Shown here in pieces: positions 1-12,010 of a stretch of 64,000 nt of DNA. This DNA is from Megalonaias nervosa (Eukaryota; Mollusca; Bivalvia; Unionida; Unionidae). The position numbers and the translations under genes were made by a program. The notes beneath the pieces are model-generated. The model had not been told where the DNA came from. It ran no database searches and saw only the letters and a program-made list of their open reading frames with translations. The DNA is taken from positions 62,001 to 126,000 of the forward strand of contig JAECUM010003311.1 of assembly GCA_016617855.1 (NCBI GenBank), written 5' to 3'. Numbering within the stretch: position 1 is the stretch's first letter; each line of letters opens with the position of its first letter.

Positions 1-460
1 ACACCATATCATGAATAAATATTTATTTTTAATCTCACATAAATAAAAACTTACCCAAGACCCAACAAATGACTCTTTCTGACCATGGATTGGCTGCCAT
101 CATCTGCATTGACCCTATAATTGTGCTGTCAGTTCCACTTGCTTCTGGTTTCTATTGCCTCTTTGAGAAGTTTATAATTCATGACATGCCCATTATTATC
201 ACCTCTAATGGAAGAGTCAGTTTTCCTCAGATTCTCCCAAAAAGTTCAAGCTGATAAGGCTCTTCAGGGGGCACCTACACCAAATGACACCAAACAAGCA
301 CAATAAGCTGCTGTACCTATGGAGTAACAGATATCTAGGATTTGGTACAAATGTATAGACACTGATCTACCATTACAAGTTTGCAGATCAGAATTGTTAG
401 AGTTCATAAAATTCATAGGAACTAAGTAGTATGCTCAGGTCATTACTCACTACACTGAAC
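1..460. other. No gene seen
   Basis: AT-rich sequence without a convincing coding region. The short ORF at 69-254 has no recognisable motif and sits among repeats. I see nothing else to annotate here. Confidence 0.5.
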
Positions 461-740
461 TTTTACCATCCTTACCAAGCTTAGCACCATCCATTTAATA
501 TGGGGCAGTATAGCAGTCTTTTGGTACACTATTACCATCCTTACCCAGCTTAGCACCATTCATCTGATACTGGGCAGTATAGCAGTCTTTTGGTACACTA
601 TTACCATCCTTACCAAGCTTAGCACCATTCATCTGATACTGGGCAGTATAGCAGTCTTTTCGTACACTTTTACCATCCTTACCAAGCTTAGCACCATCTG
701 TTTCATATGGGGTAATATAACAGTCTTGGGTACACCTTTA
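461..740. repeat. Minisatellite, ~69-bp unit, about 4 copies
   Basis: Four diverged head-to-tail units carry TTACCATCCTTACC, AGCTTAGCACCAT and GGGCAGTATAGCAGTCTTTT in the same order, spaced by about 69 bp. The last copy is the most diverged. Confidence 0.9.
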
Positions 741-979
741 CCACTTTATTCCAATTATACACTAAAGCTTTAATTCCATTGACTATAACATTGTCAGTGT
801 ATTTCACTGTTATCCAGTATGATCATGCATTCATATCCAGATGGAAGACTGTCTATCAGAAAGTCACAGTTATTCTTTAATTTAGGACTTTGGAAGGGCT
901 GGTGTGGGGTGGAGTGGGGTGGGGTCAGCACAGAAAACTCCATCTCTGGTTTAATGAATCCAAATGTAGGTTTTAGCTA

Positions 980-1110
980 CTGTATATACTTGTATATAAG
1001 TCAGGTCCATCTACAAACAACATAAACCCTGAACTGCTGTTATTACATAATGCACTGACAGATCTGGGTCTGTGCAGTTGGATCCAACTTACATGCAGGT
1101 ACTTATTTCA
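980..1110. mobile_element. Foldback MITE, copy 1 of 4
   Basis: Ends are inverted relatives of TATACTNACTTATAAGTC (here ACTTGTATATAAGTCAGG on the left and CCAACTTACATGCAGG on the right). The interior holds GATCTGGGTCTGTGCAG. The same layout occurs at 9992-10170, 16186-16283 and 25605-25725. No coding capacity, so a non-autonomous DNA element is inferred. Confidence 0.6.
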
Positions 1111-1380
1111 TATTGTGTAATAGGTTCCAACATTGTATTAAAATCCTGATATTCAAGAGCAATCATTTATAAATTACATTCTAAGTCATACAAAATCTTG
1201 ACCTTTACTTTCAACAATAACAAAGAGATCCATTAATCAGATAAGGCTTCTCTACAGGGCAGACATTTCTAAGAGAAAACACATCAGCATGTCCTAAACT
1301 ATCAGTAATGGACCATAAGTGGAATGTGAGTCTTCAAAACTCTTTCCCAATGAAGTTCCCAAATCTGGACCAAATAGTGT

Positions 1381-1586
1381 AGCTTGATAGCTTAAAGCAA
1401 TGTGCCACAGGATCTTATATTGAAGCTTGATAGCTTAAAGCAATGTGCCACAGATCTTATATTGAAGCTTGATAACTTAAAGCAATGTGCCACGGATCTT
1501 ATAATGAAGCAATATAGTTTAGAACAGTGTGCCACAGGATCTTATAATGAAGCTTAATAGCTTATAGCAATGTGCCACAGGACATA
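1381..1586. repeat. Minisatellite, ~43-bp unit, about 5 copies
   Basis: Units contain AGCTTGATAGCTTAAAGCAA followed by TGTGCCACAGGATCTTATA. The fourth unit is the most diverged. Confidence 0.9.
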
Positions 1587-2059
1587 CCAAAGATATGGAT
1601 GATGTTCTTATAGGTCATCTAAAGAAATTCAACAAGATAAAGAATAAATCCAAATCAACAGTGATATGTCATGCAGCAGATGAAAGTTTGAATCTCTCCT
1701 CCATTCAACCTAAAAAATTACCATACCTCTCTGATGAGAAGCCCATCCTTAACGATAAGCCCATTCCAACCTCAAAACAATGTTGGCACATTTTATTTGT
1801 GACTACTTGACACACTAATAATCCCACACCCAATTTTCCAAGGAAACCCCTTTAACTTATCTTAGAAGAAAACGCTTCTAATCTGAACAAGAAACTTCTA
1901 TATAATTCCTTTCTGAAATTGTTGGAACATTCTTCTATAGTGAATTGTTGTGCCCTACTTACCAGTGAGGCCGTCAAAAGTATACAAAAATGAAATATGT
2001 GACCTTTGTCACATAACTGTAGAGTTACTGGGCAAACATGGAAAGAAAGCAAATATCAA

Positions 2060-3130
2060 GATTCTTTCTTAAAGATATTAGAGTAAAAGCACTAAAAATG
2101 GAAGTGGGTGATGGGGGGGGGGGAATCCTCACTGACCTTTACCTTGTAGATATAAGCTTAACTCATACATTTGATGCCATCAAATTGAGAAACTTGTGTG
2201 TACTATGGCCCTACTCTGTGCCTCAAGCAGAGTTTATGATATATAGCACAAACAGAATAAAACTTAAAATATTGACCCATGGCCTTGACCTTAAAGAATG
2301 GACCCATATATGGAAAGCAGTACATCTTTTACTGACAACATACAAGTATATGAAGTTTGATCCATTTAAACTGCTCTCATGTTATAGAGAAAAATGGAAA
2401 ATGTGACTGAAACCTAAAATAATGACCTGTGACCATGACCCTGAATATAGCATTCCATATTTCACGTTAAACATCTTCTAAATCTGCTGTGTAATTATAC
2501 CAAGCTTTGATTTATCTAAGGCAGCTCTAAAGAAATAAAGCTGCAAAGAAAATGTGATTGAAAATTTAAAATACTGACCCACGACCTTGACCTTAAGAAT
2601 AGAACTTTTGATGCAGTCTGCAGCACACCTTCTAATAATGATGTATAATTATACCAAGTTTTATTCCTTTAATCTCGATGGGCTTTCAAGTTCTAACACA
2701 GAAATAAAAAGGGTGATAGGAACTTAGCACATTGATCTTGAACTTGAAGATAGTACCAACAATGTGGTAAGCAAGAAACCTTGAAATGATTATATATAAC
2801 AAACCATGTTTCATTACCATGTTTCAAATCTCTTCAAAGATATAGCATGGTAAGTGTGAGGCAAAAACTTAAAATATTAACTTGACCTTGAAGATAACAT
2901 CCCTAATGTGGTATGTGAAAGCTAATTATGGCACATTAGTGTCCCAAGCATAATTTCCTATTCTTTGTTGACTTTAAAGTTATAATGCAGAAAGGAAAGA
3001 ATGATGGAAAATTTTAAATACTGAGCAATAACCTTGACCCTGAAGAAAATACCACTTCCCCCCCAATGTTGTATACAGCATGCCTTTTACTGATGTTTCA
3101 ATGTACAGGGAGTTTCATTGGCTAAGGGGT
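2060..3130. repeat. Degenerate tandem block, ~145-158-bp monomers
   Basis: A landmark resembling AAAATATTGACCCATGACC then TTGACCTTAA recurs near 2110, 2258, 2414, 2568, 2728, 2870 and 3015. Each monomer also has a weaker ATTATACCAAGTTTGAT segment. It resembles the TGACCTTGACCT-type dispersed repeats at 4.1, 21.2 and 31.9 kb but is older or a separate subfamily. The 122-codon ORF at 2038-2406 lies inside it and is taken as chance. Confidence 0.7.
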
Positions 3131-4110
3131 GATCACCAATTATTATGTACTATTGAGAGAGTCACATATGTATGGTGAACTTGTTTGCATTTGAAACACA
3201 CACAGTGGAGAGAATGTTGGCACACCTCTATGCTATTTTGATGTAATGTGGTTCACATTTCTTTGGATATTGTACTGATGGAAATTGTACATGATCAAAG
3301 CACACTGCTAACTAAAATGACTTCTCCCTTGTGCTAAAAAAAAATCAGCCTGAATTAGTCTAAAGTATGCTATCTTTAGCAGCTATTAAAATAGGGAAAA
3401 TTAATTTTGCCCAACTAAACAATACCAGCTTCTGAAAGTGAAATGGATGAATTACCAAATACATAAAATGTAAAAAAGGTTATCACCTCTTTTTTTTTTT
3501 TACAATTTACCTCTGAAGTCCAGGAAGTGAAAATGACCAAGTGGATCTAGCAGTTTTTTTTAAAGGTGCACATCTGGAGTAAGGCCAAGCTGTATACTCT
3601 ATAACCCACATTACACCCATCAACCATGCACCAAAAAAAGGGAATTAAAGGTTCTTTGAACAATACCTACGATACACAAGGGTCTTTTTTAAATAGCCAG
3701 TATAATCAGTGAGGAATCCCTTGGAAATTCTTTTTCTTTAGAATTCTAACCCTATGCAAAATACAAAACTGTAGAGCGCCACCTAAATCTCAAAGGACTT
3801 TTAAGTGAAAGACCAGAAACGAAGGTATGACAGACATATTGATGAACAAATAGTCAGAAGTTCAACTGTAATGTTCCTTTCTTTTCATGAAAGGACATTA
3901 GACAAAACCTGCCTAACTATAATCATGGCTTGGGATCAATATTCCATTAAGCAGGAAAACTCAATTTATTCAGTCTTGTTTGCCTGGATGAAATTCATTT
4001 CCAAGATGTTTGCAAAACATACTGAAGCAATTGCTCTATTTTTACCAACTTCAATTCATCACTATATATGACTAATGATGTTTTTGTTTTTTAAATGCAC
4101 TTAAAGATGA
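3131..4110. other. No gene seen
   Basis: AT-rich spacer with short poly-A and poly-T runs. An 88-codon ORF (3805-4071) has no domain I recognise and no supporting context. Confidence 0.4.
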
Positions 4111-4112
4111 TA

Positions 4113-4870
4113 TCACAGTGACTATGACCTTTAGCCTTTCAATGTCCCAAATTGATAGGCTTCTTCCTATTCAAGCCAAAACAACAAATACAATCATAAC
4201 TGGACCTGAAAAAGGAAACCTACAAAATGCCCATCTGAAAGTGGTGGGCAATTCACCTGCCAGACGCCAGTCAATTATATGTAAGGATTGCAGACTACAA
4301 GAAGTGTGAATGGATGAACAGGCAAAAGGATGGAAAAGGTAATTACTATAATGATCCCACTCAAACCATTTCAAAGTCAACCATTATCAGAAGACTCTAA
4401 GAAGGCACAAGAGTCACTTGAAGGAACTGATGCTCTACTGGCTGACTAGAATTTCTAGGAATCCAAGATTAAATCTGTTTCTTGATGTTCCTGATGAATT
4501 CCAACATAAGAAGCTTATCCCAAATGCAAGCTTAGAGTTTTGGTTCATGTATGTGATGTAGATGTTGGAGAATTTGTGTAAACATTTATTCTTTCAGTCA
4601 CAGTGACCTTGACCTTTGGCCTTTTCATCTCAAAATAAACAAGGTTTTTCCTCGACTCAAGTACAAGCCATCCGGAAGGTTTGCTACCTTTAGATGGTGA
4701 CGAACTCAAACTGTTTTGCAGAAACCATTTTCTTCTTCCAGTCACAGTGACCATGACCTTTGACCCCAAATGAACATGCTTCTTCCTTGTTCCAAGTGCA
4801 AACCAACCACAAATTTAGTAACTGTACATAGTGGACAACTTGAGTTACAGTATGGAAACAAAAATGGTAA
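4113..4870. repeat. TGACCTTGACCTTTGACC-type monomer repeat block
   Basis: Two to three monomers follow the order CAGTCACAGTGACCTTGACC, CAAAATCAATAGGCTTCTTCC, AAGTACAAGCCATCC, then a GGTAACT / GTGGACAACTTGAG-like tail. The same order returns at 21180-21640 and 31925-32720. A separate dispersed repeat (4195-4475) interrupts the block. At 4754-4766 the sequence TGACCTTTGACCC is a DR1-type nuclear receptor half-site pair on the minus strand; whether it is functional is unknown. Confidence 0.75.
4195..4475. repeat. Dispersed repeat, copy A (pairs with 11610-11912)
   Basis: About 280 bp is highly similar to 11610-11912: GGACCTGAAAAAGGAAACCT, GGCAATTCACCTGCCAGACG, TGTAAGGATTGCAGACTA and CTTGAAGGAACTGATGCTCT occur in the same order in both. 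No coding capacity and no obvious terminal inverted repeats. Confidence 0.85.
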
Positions 4871-5393
4871 CAGACATATGGACAGGTGGACAGAGGGACA
4901 ATATCATTGTCACACAAACCCTTCGAATTAACAATCTGACGGTTGCATATTACCTAGAGTGAAAACAGGATATAAAATAACTATACTGATGTTGCGATTT
5001 TAAGGAGAAGTTTGTGTTCCTGCAACATGCTTGTGCTGTGTGGAAAGCAAGTTGTCATACATACATTGAGGTGTTTTGTGAACATAGAGCAGTCAGTCAG
5101 AGTTAGAATTGGAAGATGGAGGCAGTCAGGCAAATGGGCATATGTGAACCCATTGCCCTTGCTGAGCATTTTGGCTGGTGAAGGGTGGATTTAGAATGCT
5201 GGAAGGGAAGGTGTGACCCTACAGATCTCATCAAGCATTTTGGTCATTGAAGGGTAAATTGACTCCATAAGAAGAGCCTCAAAGAGCATCATGGCCAGTG
5301 AAGAGAAGATTTGAAACATGAGCAAAAAAAGCAAAGATATTGTCAAATTCTGGAACAGTAGATAGTGTTCAATTGTGGGACCTGTTTAGATGT

Positions 5394-5400
<7 letters not shown>

Positions 5401-5438
<38 letters not shown>

Positions 5439-5480
5439 TGTGTATGTATGTATGTATGTATATATGTATGTATGTATGTA
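5401..5480. repeat. (GT)n and (TGTA)n microsatellites
   Basis: A (TG)n run at about 5402-5438 is followed by ATGTATGTATGTA runs to 5480. The minus-strand ORF across it is low complexity. Confidence 0.98.
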
Positions 5481-6109
5481 TCTTGGTGATTGGAAGGATA
5501 GAAGTGGGAAAATTGACTTTGGTGAGTTCCTAATATAGTGCAATGATAGAACTGTACAATTAAAAGGGAGCCGAGTAACAGGACTTGAATCAGTTTCTAT
5601 TATTCTTTTTTCATATCACATTTTATTATCATCATGAGAGGTAATGTTAGTGGGAATGTGTGAGCGTGTGCATTATTAGTGTTATATGTCAAGGAATATA
5701 ATATTATTTCTGTATTTTTCAATGGTTGTCTTTATCCCTCGAGCAATTATTGCCTGTCCCAAACATTCACCCTCCACTATTTGAAGTATATTCTTGACAA
5801 TCATAACATAACATGCTTCACTTTATGTTGGGCATATAAAATTTAATGACATAGGTTAATGGTCACTCACTGGGTTGGTAAACAAGAGGCCCAAATGGGT
5901 CTGACATTGGTCACTTGACTGACATCTGCCTAAAAGTCAAATGCAAGAGAAGTTGGAAAAGAAAGTTGAAATTTCTCTAAAGCTGATGATTCTGATGATT
6001 ATGGAAATAACTGTTTTAAATTTCTGGATCAGCAGTTTTTGTCCACTATTGAAAGACCCCAAAGCCAAAATGGATTTTTTTGGTCAAATTTTGGTTAAAT
6101 TTTGTTCAG

Positions 6110-7010
6110 TGTGTTTCAGATGAAGTTGTGTAAATGTGTCTCTACTTTTAATAACTGCAGTCATATTTGATGGCAAACAGGCATATTTTTGTATAAATCA
6201 TAAAGATGTTCAAGAAACCATGCTTTCTGTCAAATTTGGCCAAATTCTATTAAGCAGCTTTTTATGAGGAATTTGCAAAACATTTTATTCTATTTTTAAT
6301 AAAAGCAGCCACATTTGATGGCAAACTATTTGTACTAACATGAAATATCTTCATCCTGGATGATTTCAATCAAAATTAGCTAAATTCTCTTCAGCAGTTT
6401 TGGAGAAGTCATTTCAATTTTTTTGTATTTTGAGTTATGGTGTCCATTTTTTAAGGTAGATCAGTATTTTTTGTATCAGCGTGAAAGGTCTTCATTCCAG
6501 GATGCTTTCTGTCACATTCAATAAAATTCTGTTCAGTGGCTTTGGAGAAGAGTCATTTAAAGGTTGATCTTATTTCAGTAACAGCAGCCATACTTCATGG
6601 TGGCATAAACTTTAAAGGCCTTTATGCCAAAATGCTCTGCACCCTGTTTTGTTGAAATTGGTCAGGGTATTTTTTTAAAACAATTATTGAAGGACAACTT
6701 ATAGGTTTTTCTGTTTTTGGTAATGACTAACATATTTGGTAATGACTAACATTGGTAATGACTAACATATTTGGTAATGACTAACATATGATGTCAGATT
6801 AGTATCATTAGTACAAGTCTGAGAGGTCTTTGTATGCCAGTGTGTCTTGTATCAAATTTGATAAAAATCTGCTCAGCAGTTTTAGATAAGTCATTTGAGG
6901 CATTTGTAATTTTAACAATGTTGGTGATATATGATGGCAGATTGAAATGAATTGCAAAAACTTCAAAGGCCTTTATACCAGGATACTCTGTGCCAAATGT
7001 GGTTGAAATT
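6110..7010. repeat. Degenerate ~150-bp monomer block
   Basis: Phrases such as CAGCCATATTTGATGGCAAAC, CTTCATCCTGGATG, GTCAAATTTGG and AAATTCTGTTCAGTGGCTTT recur in order about every 140-160 bp. A short 19-bp tandem (TTTGGTAATGACTAACATA, about 4 copies) sits at 6719-6790. Confidence 0.65.
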
Positions 7011-7833
7011 GTTCTGGTTGTTCTTTAGGAGTACTTAATCAAGTCTGAATGCCAGATGCAAGACAACACAACAAAGAAGCATGCCGGTAGGTCAATGGCC
7101 AAGTGTGGTTGTTCTTTATGAGTACTTGATCAAGTCTGAATGCCAGACGCAAGACAACAAAACAAAGGAGCATGCTGGTAGGTCAATGGCCAAGTGTGGT
7201 TGTTCTTTAGGAGTACTTAATCAAGTCTGAATGCCAGATGCAAGATGACACGACAAAGGAGCATGCCAGAAGGTCAATGGCCAAGTGTGGTTGTTTTTTA
7301 TGAGTACTTAATCAAGTCTGAATGCCAGATGCAAGACAACAAAACAAAGGAGCATGCCAGAAGCTCAATGGCCAAGTGTGGTTGTTCTTTATGAGTACTT
7401 GATCAAGTCTGAATGCCAGATGCAAGACAACAAAACAAAGGAGCATGCCAGAAGCTCAATGGCCAAGTGTGGTTGTTCTTTATGAGTACTTGATCAAGTC
7501 TGAATGCCAGATGCAAGACAACAAAACAAAGGAGCATGCCAGAAGCTCAATGGCCAAGTGTGGTTGTTCTTTATGAGTACTTGATCAAGTCTGAATGCCA
7601 GATGCAAGACAACACAACAAAGGAGCATGCCAGAAGCTCAATGGCCAAGTGTGGTTGTTCTTTATGAGTACTTGATCAAGTCTGAATGCCAGATGCAAGA
7701 CAACACAACAAAGGAGCATGCCGGTAGGTCAATGGCCAAGTGTGGTTGTTTTTTAGGAGTACTTGATCAAGTCTGAATGCCAGATGCAAGATGACATGAC
7801 AAAGGAGCATGCCAGAAGGTCAATGGCCAAGTG
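7010..7833. repeat. Minisatellite, 91-bp unit, about 9 copies
   Basis: AAGTGTGGTTGTTCTTTA begins at 7101, 7192 and 7283, and so on, giving an exact 91-bp period. Units also contain GAGTACTTGATCAAGTC and AAAGGAGCATGCCAGAAG. Copies are nearly identical, which suggests recent expansion or gene conversion. Confidence 0.97.
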
Positions 7834-8037
7834 AGCTAAAAATTTATCCTAGCAACTTATCCATATTGCTACAATTGTAGTGGATACTGTTTTCAACTTA
7901 AATAGTCTTATTTATTCAAACACTAAAGAGGACTGTGCAAACAAGCTTCAATAATTCAATTTTTCTTCCTTCATTAAAATTTCCAGCAATGATTGTGTGG
8001 ATCCTTTTGAATGTTTTTTTATACCTGTACAAATGGA

Positions 8038-8548
8038 TAAAATATAATAATTTAGTCAAACGGAAAAAATGTAATAATTTAGTCAAATGGAAAAAATTGT
8101 ATAATTTAGTCAAGTGAAGAAAATGTAATAATTTAGTCAAATGGAAATTTTTTAATAATTTTGTCAAATGGAAAATTTTTATAATTCAGTCAAATGGAAA
8201 AAATGTCATGATTCAATCAAATGGAAAAAAATTATAATTTAGTCAAATGGAAAAGATTTAATAATTTAGTCAAATGGAAAAAATGTAATAATTTAGTCAA
8301 AGGAAAATTCTTTTATAATTTAGTCAAATGGAAAAACTTTTATGATTTAGTTGAATGGAATTATTTTTATAATTTATTCAAATGGAAATTTTTTTAATAA
8401 TTTTGTCAACTTGCAATGTTTTTATAATTTAGTCAAATGGATATTTTTTTATAATTTAGTCAAATGGAAATTTTTTTTATAATTTAGTCAGATGGAATTT
8501 TTTAAAAATAAATTTAGTCAAATGGAATTATTTTATAATTTAGTCCAA
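8038..8548. repeat. AT-rich minisatellite, ~27-bp unit, about 19 copies
   Basis: Core AATTTAGTCAAATGGAAA with variable A/T linkers. ORFs on either strand here are artefacts of the repeat. Confidence 0.95.
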
Positions 8549-8661
8549 ACTACAGTTTAATCATATTCATATCTCTCTATCATGGATTTCACCTGGACTT
8601 GTACTTTATAATTGTATGTAAGTGGCACATATACCGATTTAATGACCAATGGTCAGTTTGT

Positions 8662-8868
8662 GCCTTATTGTCAGGGAACTGGTTGCTGTCTTCTGATTGG
8701 CTGTATGCAAATGTCATGTTGTCAGGTAAATGGTTGTCGTCTTCTGATTGGCTGTATACGAATGTCATTTTGTCAGGGAACTGGTTGCCATCTTCTGATT
8801 GGTTGTATGCAAATGATATCTTGTCAGTGAACTGGTTGCTGTCTTCTGATTGGCTGTATAACTTTAAG
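8662..8868. repeat. Minisatellite, 51-bp unit, 4 copies
   Basis: Core GAACTGGTTGCTGTCTTCTG then ATTGGCTGTATGCAAATG. The unit is a multiple of three, so an ORF of 114 codons (8599-8943) runs through it. No domain is seen and I do not call it a gene. Each unit carries ATTGG, an inverted CCAAT. Confidence 0.95.
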
Positions 8869-9153
8869 AATACTGAGTACTATTTTGCATGTACTTATCC
8901 ACAGCTAGACAAGGTTAGAATGGTTTATATAACATATTTTTAAAAGAAATTTAGTCATTTTGTCTTTATTAGATGTAAAAGTTTATTTATAACAACTGAC
9001 CAGATTAAATTGGACTTTCACTACAGTACAACATACACTTGCAAACTTAAATATTATCCTTAAAGTGGATGACAATGTTTTTTTTCAGTTCATACTTCAA
9101 TGAACATAAAATAAATGGCCAATCCTTACGTGAATTCTGAAAAGAGTACTTAT

Positions 9154-9272
9154 ATCATGGTCTGTAAAAACAAGAGTGTTTAGCCTTTAGATCATGGTTT
9201 GCAAAAACAAGAGTGTTTAGCCTTTAGATAAATGTCTGTAAAAACAGAAGTTTTTAGACTTTCGATAAATGT
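9154..9272. repeat. Minisatellite, ~38-bp unit, 3 copies
   Basis: Three units contain GTCTGTAAAAACAAGAGTG then TTTAGCCTTTAGAT. Confidence 0.85.
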
Positions 9273-9795
9273 TGATTCAGCATGTTAAATATCATTTAAG
9301 TTTCAGGACATCTGATTCCAATATATGGAGTGACAGGAACAAGTGTTTGTTTCCAGAACTAAGCCTTTAATCAAAGGATGCAGAGTTTAATGAATGAAGC
9401 AAGTCAAAATGCATGATAAGGTGTACAGACCCAATTTAAAATACTATACATAAGCAAAATGGTTTTTTTCATCTTGCTACACTTAAGTCATTTAACTTGA
9501 ATAACTAGGAACCAAATAACAGAGATATGGCATCCACTGGCTTCAGGTAACAATTTGCTGTTCTTTTTTTTCCTGCAGAATGATTTTGCTTAATAAAAAA
9601 GTCACTCATAGAAAGCCATGTTGAACTGAATGAGTGGTTATACTCCGTGTTATTCTTAAGTGAATTTAGAATCTTGATTTGAAATGAGTGTCAGATATAA
9701 AATGAGGTCACATAGACCGTCCTTTCAGTATTTTTACCCACTATCACATGTTAATGGTAATCTGAAACTCTCAAACAAATGATGAAATATTGTTG

Positions 9796-9798
<3 letters not shown>

Positions 9799-9862
<64 letters not shown>
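9799..9862. repeat. (AT)n microsatellite
   Basis: An uninterrupted alternating AT run of about 64 bp. Confidence 0.99.
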
Positions 9863-9866
<4 letters not shown>

Positions 9867-9991
9867 ACATGTTTAAGTCTGCCTGCCTTTTTTCTTCTTA
9901 TTCAATAGTTCACCAAAACTACTGTATCAATGTACTGTGAAAAATTTGAATTATTCCACCTTACATACAAAGAAGTCTTGATAATACGTGA

Positions 9992-10170
9992 CTACCATAC
10001 ATACTCATTTATAAGTCAGTTCCAACTGTAAAATGTACAGACTCAAATCTGCCATCACATAACACACATGTGTAAGTGCAGTTAGGAGTAATCATCATAG
10101 ACCTTGATCTGCTGGCAGATAAGAGTATATGCTGTCTGCAGATTGACTTGACTTATGGGTGAGTATATAT
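9992..10170. mobile_element. Foldback MITE, copy 2 of 4
   Basis: The left end CATACTCATTTATAAGTCAG is matched in inverse by GACTTGACTTATGGGTGAGT at the right. The interior holds CTGCCATCACATAACACA and ACCTTGATCTGCTGGCAGA. This is the longest of the four copies. Confidence 0.7.
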
Positions 10171-10467
10171 ATGGCACATGCATGTACCTCGTATACTTGA
10201 TAACATATTCCTTGTACATCTGCAAAAGTTTCAGTCTGAATATTTTCACCATTCAGGCACTACTGTTATCTTTCTTATGTGAAACTATGCTATTGTTTCT
10301 TGAATAAGTTACTAGAGCGTGTAGTGATGGGTGCATTGCAAAGAGCCGCTCTCTCTCTCTGTCATTTATACAGTAGGGTCCTAAACCGAAGAACTTAACA
10401 TAGATTGGAGAAGTTTTCATGTCTCTTCTAAATGTGGACTGTGAATGCTGGAAATCAAATGTACAAA

Positions 10468-10470
<3 letters not shown>

Positions 10471-10520
<50 letters not shown>
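10471..10520. repeat. (AT)n microsatellite
   Basis: An alternating AT run of about 50 bp directly abutting the start of the solo LTR at 10520. Confidence 0.98.
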
Positions 10521-10523
<3 letters not shown>

Positions 10524-11268
10524 ACTCCTGGTACATGATTTTTTTGTAATTTTTATTCATGGCTGTAAATTGTTCATATTATCTTTAGCTAGATTTTGCC
10601 TACGTGACAAGGGTCTGTTAAGAGCATAAAATTACAATGGATCTATAAATAAATGCTTATGTATGTGTTGACAATTACTAATAATAATCTCAATAAAAAG
10701 ACTTAATGATGACTTCAGGTTAATTTATCATTGGCTGATGGTGTTTGGACAGCTCTAGAAGAATTCAGTAAGTTCCTATTGGTTGGGCTAGATCACATGA
10801 ATTTTGAGATAAAATGAGTAGCATGATCTGTCACATGGGGGTATCTTGTGAAATATAGTCGTAAAAGGTGAATATAAGGGGAGAACTGAACAATCAGATT
10901 CATTCCTATTTTCAAGTAATCCTTATTTCTTGTATTCCTGTGGTGAGTCTGCAGATGTGTTTTATGTTGTACTTAGATATTATTTGAATTCTTCTGGAAC
11001 TGTTGTGAATGATTCAAAGGAGTTCTGAACAACTCCATCTTGACAATGTCAAGATTCTTGGTGGACCAGTACATTTCCAGCTTTGAAATTTATACTGAAC
11101 TTTTAATTCTTTTAGACTTTCATAGAACTTCATCAGGATTATTTTGGATTCACTTCATAATACTGTAAGTTCTTCTCACATTTTCATTTATACTTTATAA
11201 TTAAATTGTTACGTTGTACAAAACTTGTTAGTATTGCTTTTTTCTGTTACTTAGTACTACATGTAACA
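10520..11268 (+). mobile_element. Solo LTR (gypsy-related family), plus orientation
   Basis: Begins TGTAACTCCTGGTACATGAT and ends CTACATGTAACA, so it has TG...CA ends. It is the reverse complement of the sequence at 37077-37932 over nearly its full length. Towards the 3' end it has TTGTACAAAACTTGTTAGT and TTTTCTGTTACTTAG, matching the 3' end of the retroelement LTR at 43209-44074. No internal region is attached. It is followed directly by unrelated sequence. Confidence 0.8.
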
Positions 11269-11454
11269 ACACCAAACAGTATTAGAATGAATATGTTGAA
11301 TTTTTTCTGAGCTATGATGGTTACAAGGATCTGCGAGGTGGAGATGTTATGTTGATCAAAAAGAGGCAATAAGTCTATCAAAATCAGCACTGCCATCTTA
11401 CCTTGCTCTTGGATTCAAGTTTCTGGCTCAGATAATGTAGTTATGTAAGAAGCT

Positions 11455-11606
11455 TGCTGGCAACTTTCTGTGGGTCAGTGGTTCTATCAAAGGTTTTCCC
11501 AGGTTCTTCCTCCACCGGTTATACTGGATGCCATGTATAACCTATCATGCACTGAAAATTGGCATTAAACTCAAAACAACAACAACAACAACAGCAACAA
11601 CAACAA
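11455..11606 (+). mobile_element. SINE-like 3' fragment with (CAA)n tail
   Basis: Contains CCCAGGTTCTTCCTCCACC and GGCATTAAACTCAAAACAAC followed by a (CAA)n tail. This resembles the 3' body of molluscan tRNA-derived SINEs, which end in GTTAAAC(A/C)CC plus a short tandem tail. The tRNA-like head is not recognisable. Confidence 0.55.
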
Positions 11607-11609
11607 TCA

Positions 11610-11912
11610 AAATAGGACCTGAAAAAGGAAACCTTTAAAATGCACATCTGCATGTGGAGGGCAATTCACCTGCCAGACGCCATTCAGTTACATGTAAGGA
11701 TTGCAGACTATGGCTACAAGAGGTGTGAATGGATGAACAGACAAATGGATGGACAAGGTAATTACTATAATGATCCCACCCAAACCATTTCAAAGTCAAC
11801 CATTTTGTGAAGTCTCCTAGAAGGAACAAAAGTCTCTTGAAGGAACTGATGCTCTACTGACTGAGAAGAATTTCAAGAATTTCTAGGAATCCAAGATTAA
11901 ATCTTTTTCTTC
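11610..11912. repeat. Dispersed repeat, copy B (pairs with 4195-4475)
   Basis: Same order of conserved segments as 4195-4475. It starts just after the (CAA)n tail of the SINE fragment. The minus-strand ORF 11635-11829 corresponds to the minus-strand ORF of copy A, so this similarity is of the repeat and not evidence of a host gene. Confidence 0.85.
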
Positions 11913-11934
11913 TTTTCTGCTGAGTACTGAGTAC

Positions 11935-12010
11935 AATTTCCTTGTCAAAATTACAATGAACCTGATATCATGGATAGATGATCAATGAACCTGATATCAT
12001 GGATAGAGGG
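11935..12010. repeat. Short direct duplication, ~32 bp
   Basis: CAATGAACCTGATATCATGG then ATAGA occurs twice in tandem. Confidence 0.8.

Noticed and set aside
2038..2406. 122-codon ORF as a host gene
   Set aside because: It lies inside a degenerate monomer block, crosses an 11-12-base G run and shows no domain.
7010..7833. Possible tandem RNA gene cluster (91-bp units)
   Set aside because: No tRNA-like, pol III or snRNA motif was found in the unit. It is treated as a minisatellite.
8599..8943. 114-codon ORF with repeated SGNWLPSSDWLY-like segments
   Set aside because: It coincides with a 4-copy 51-bp minisatellite. Outside the repeat there is no protein-like signal.
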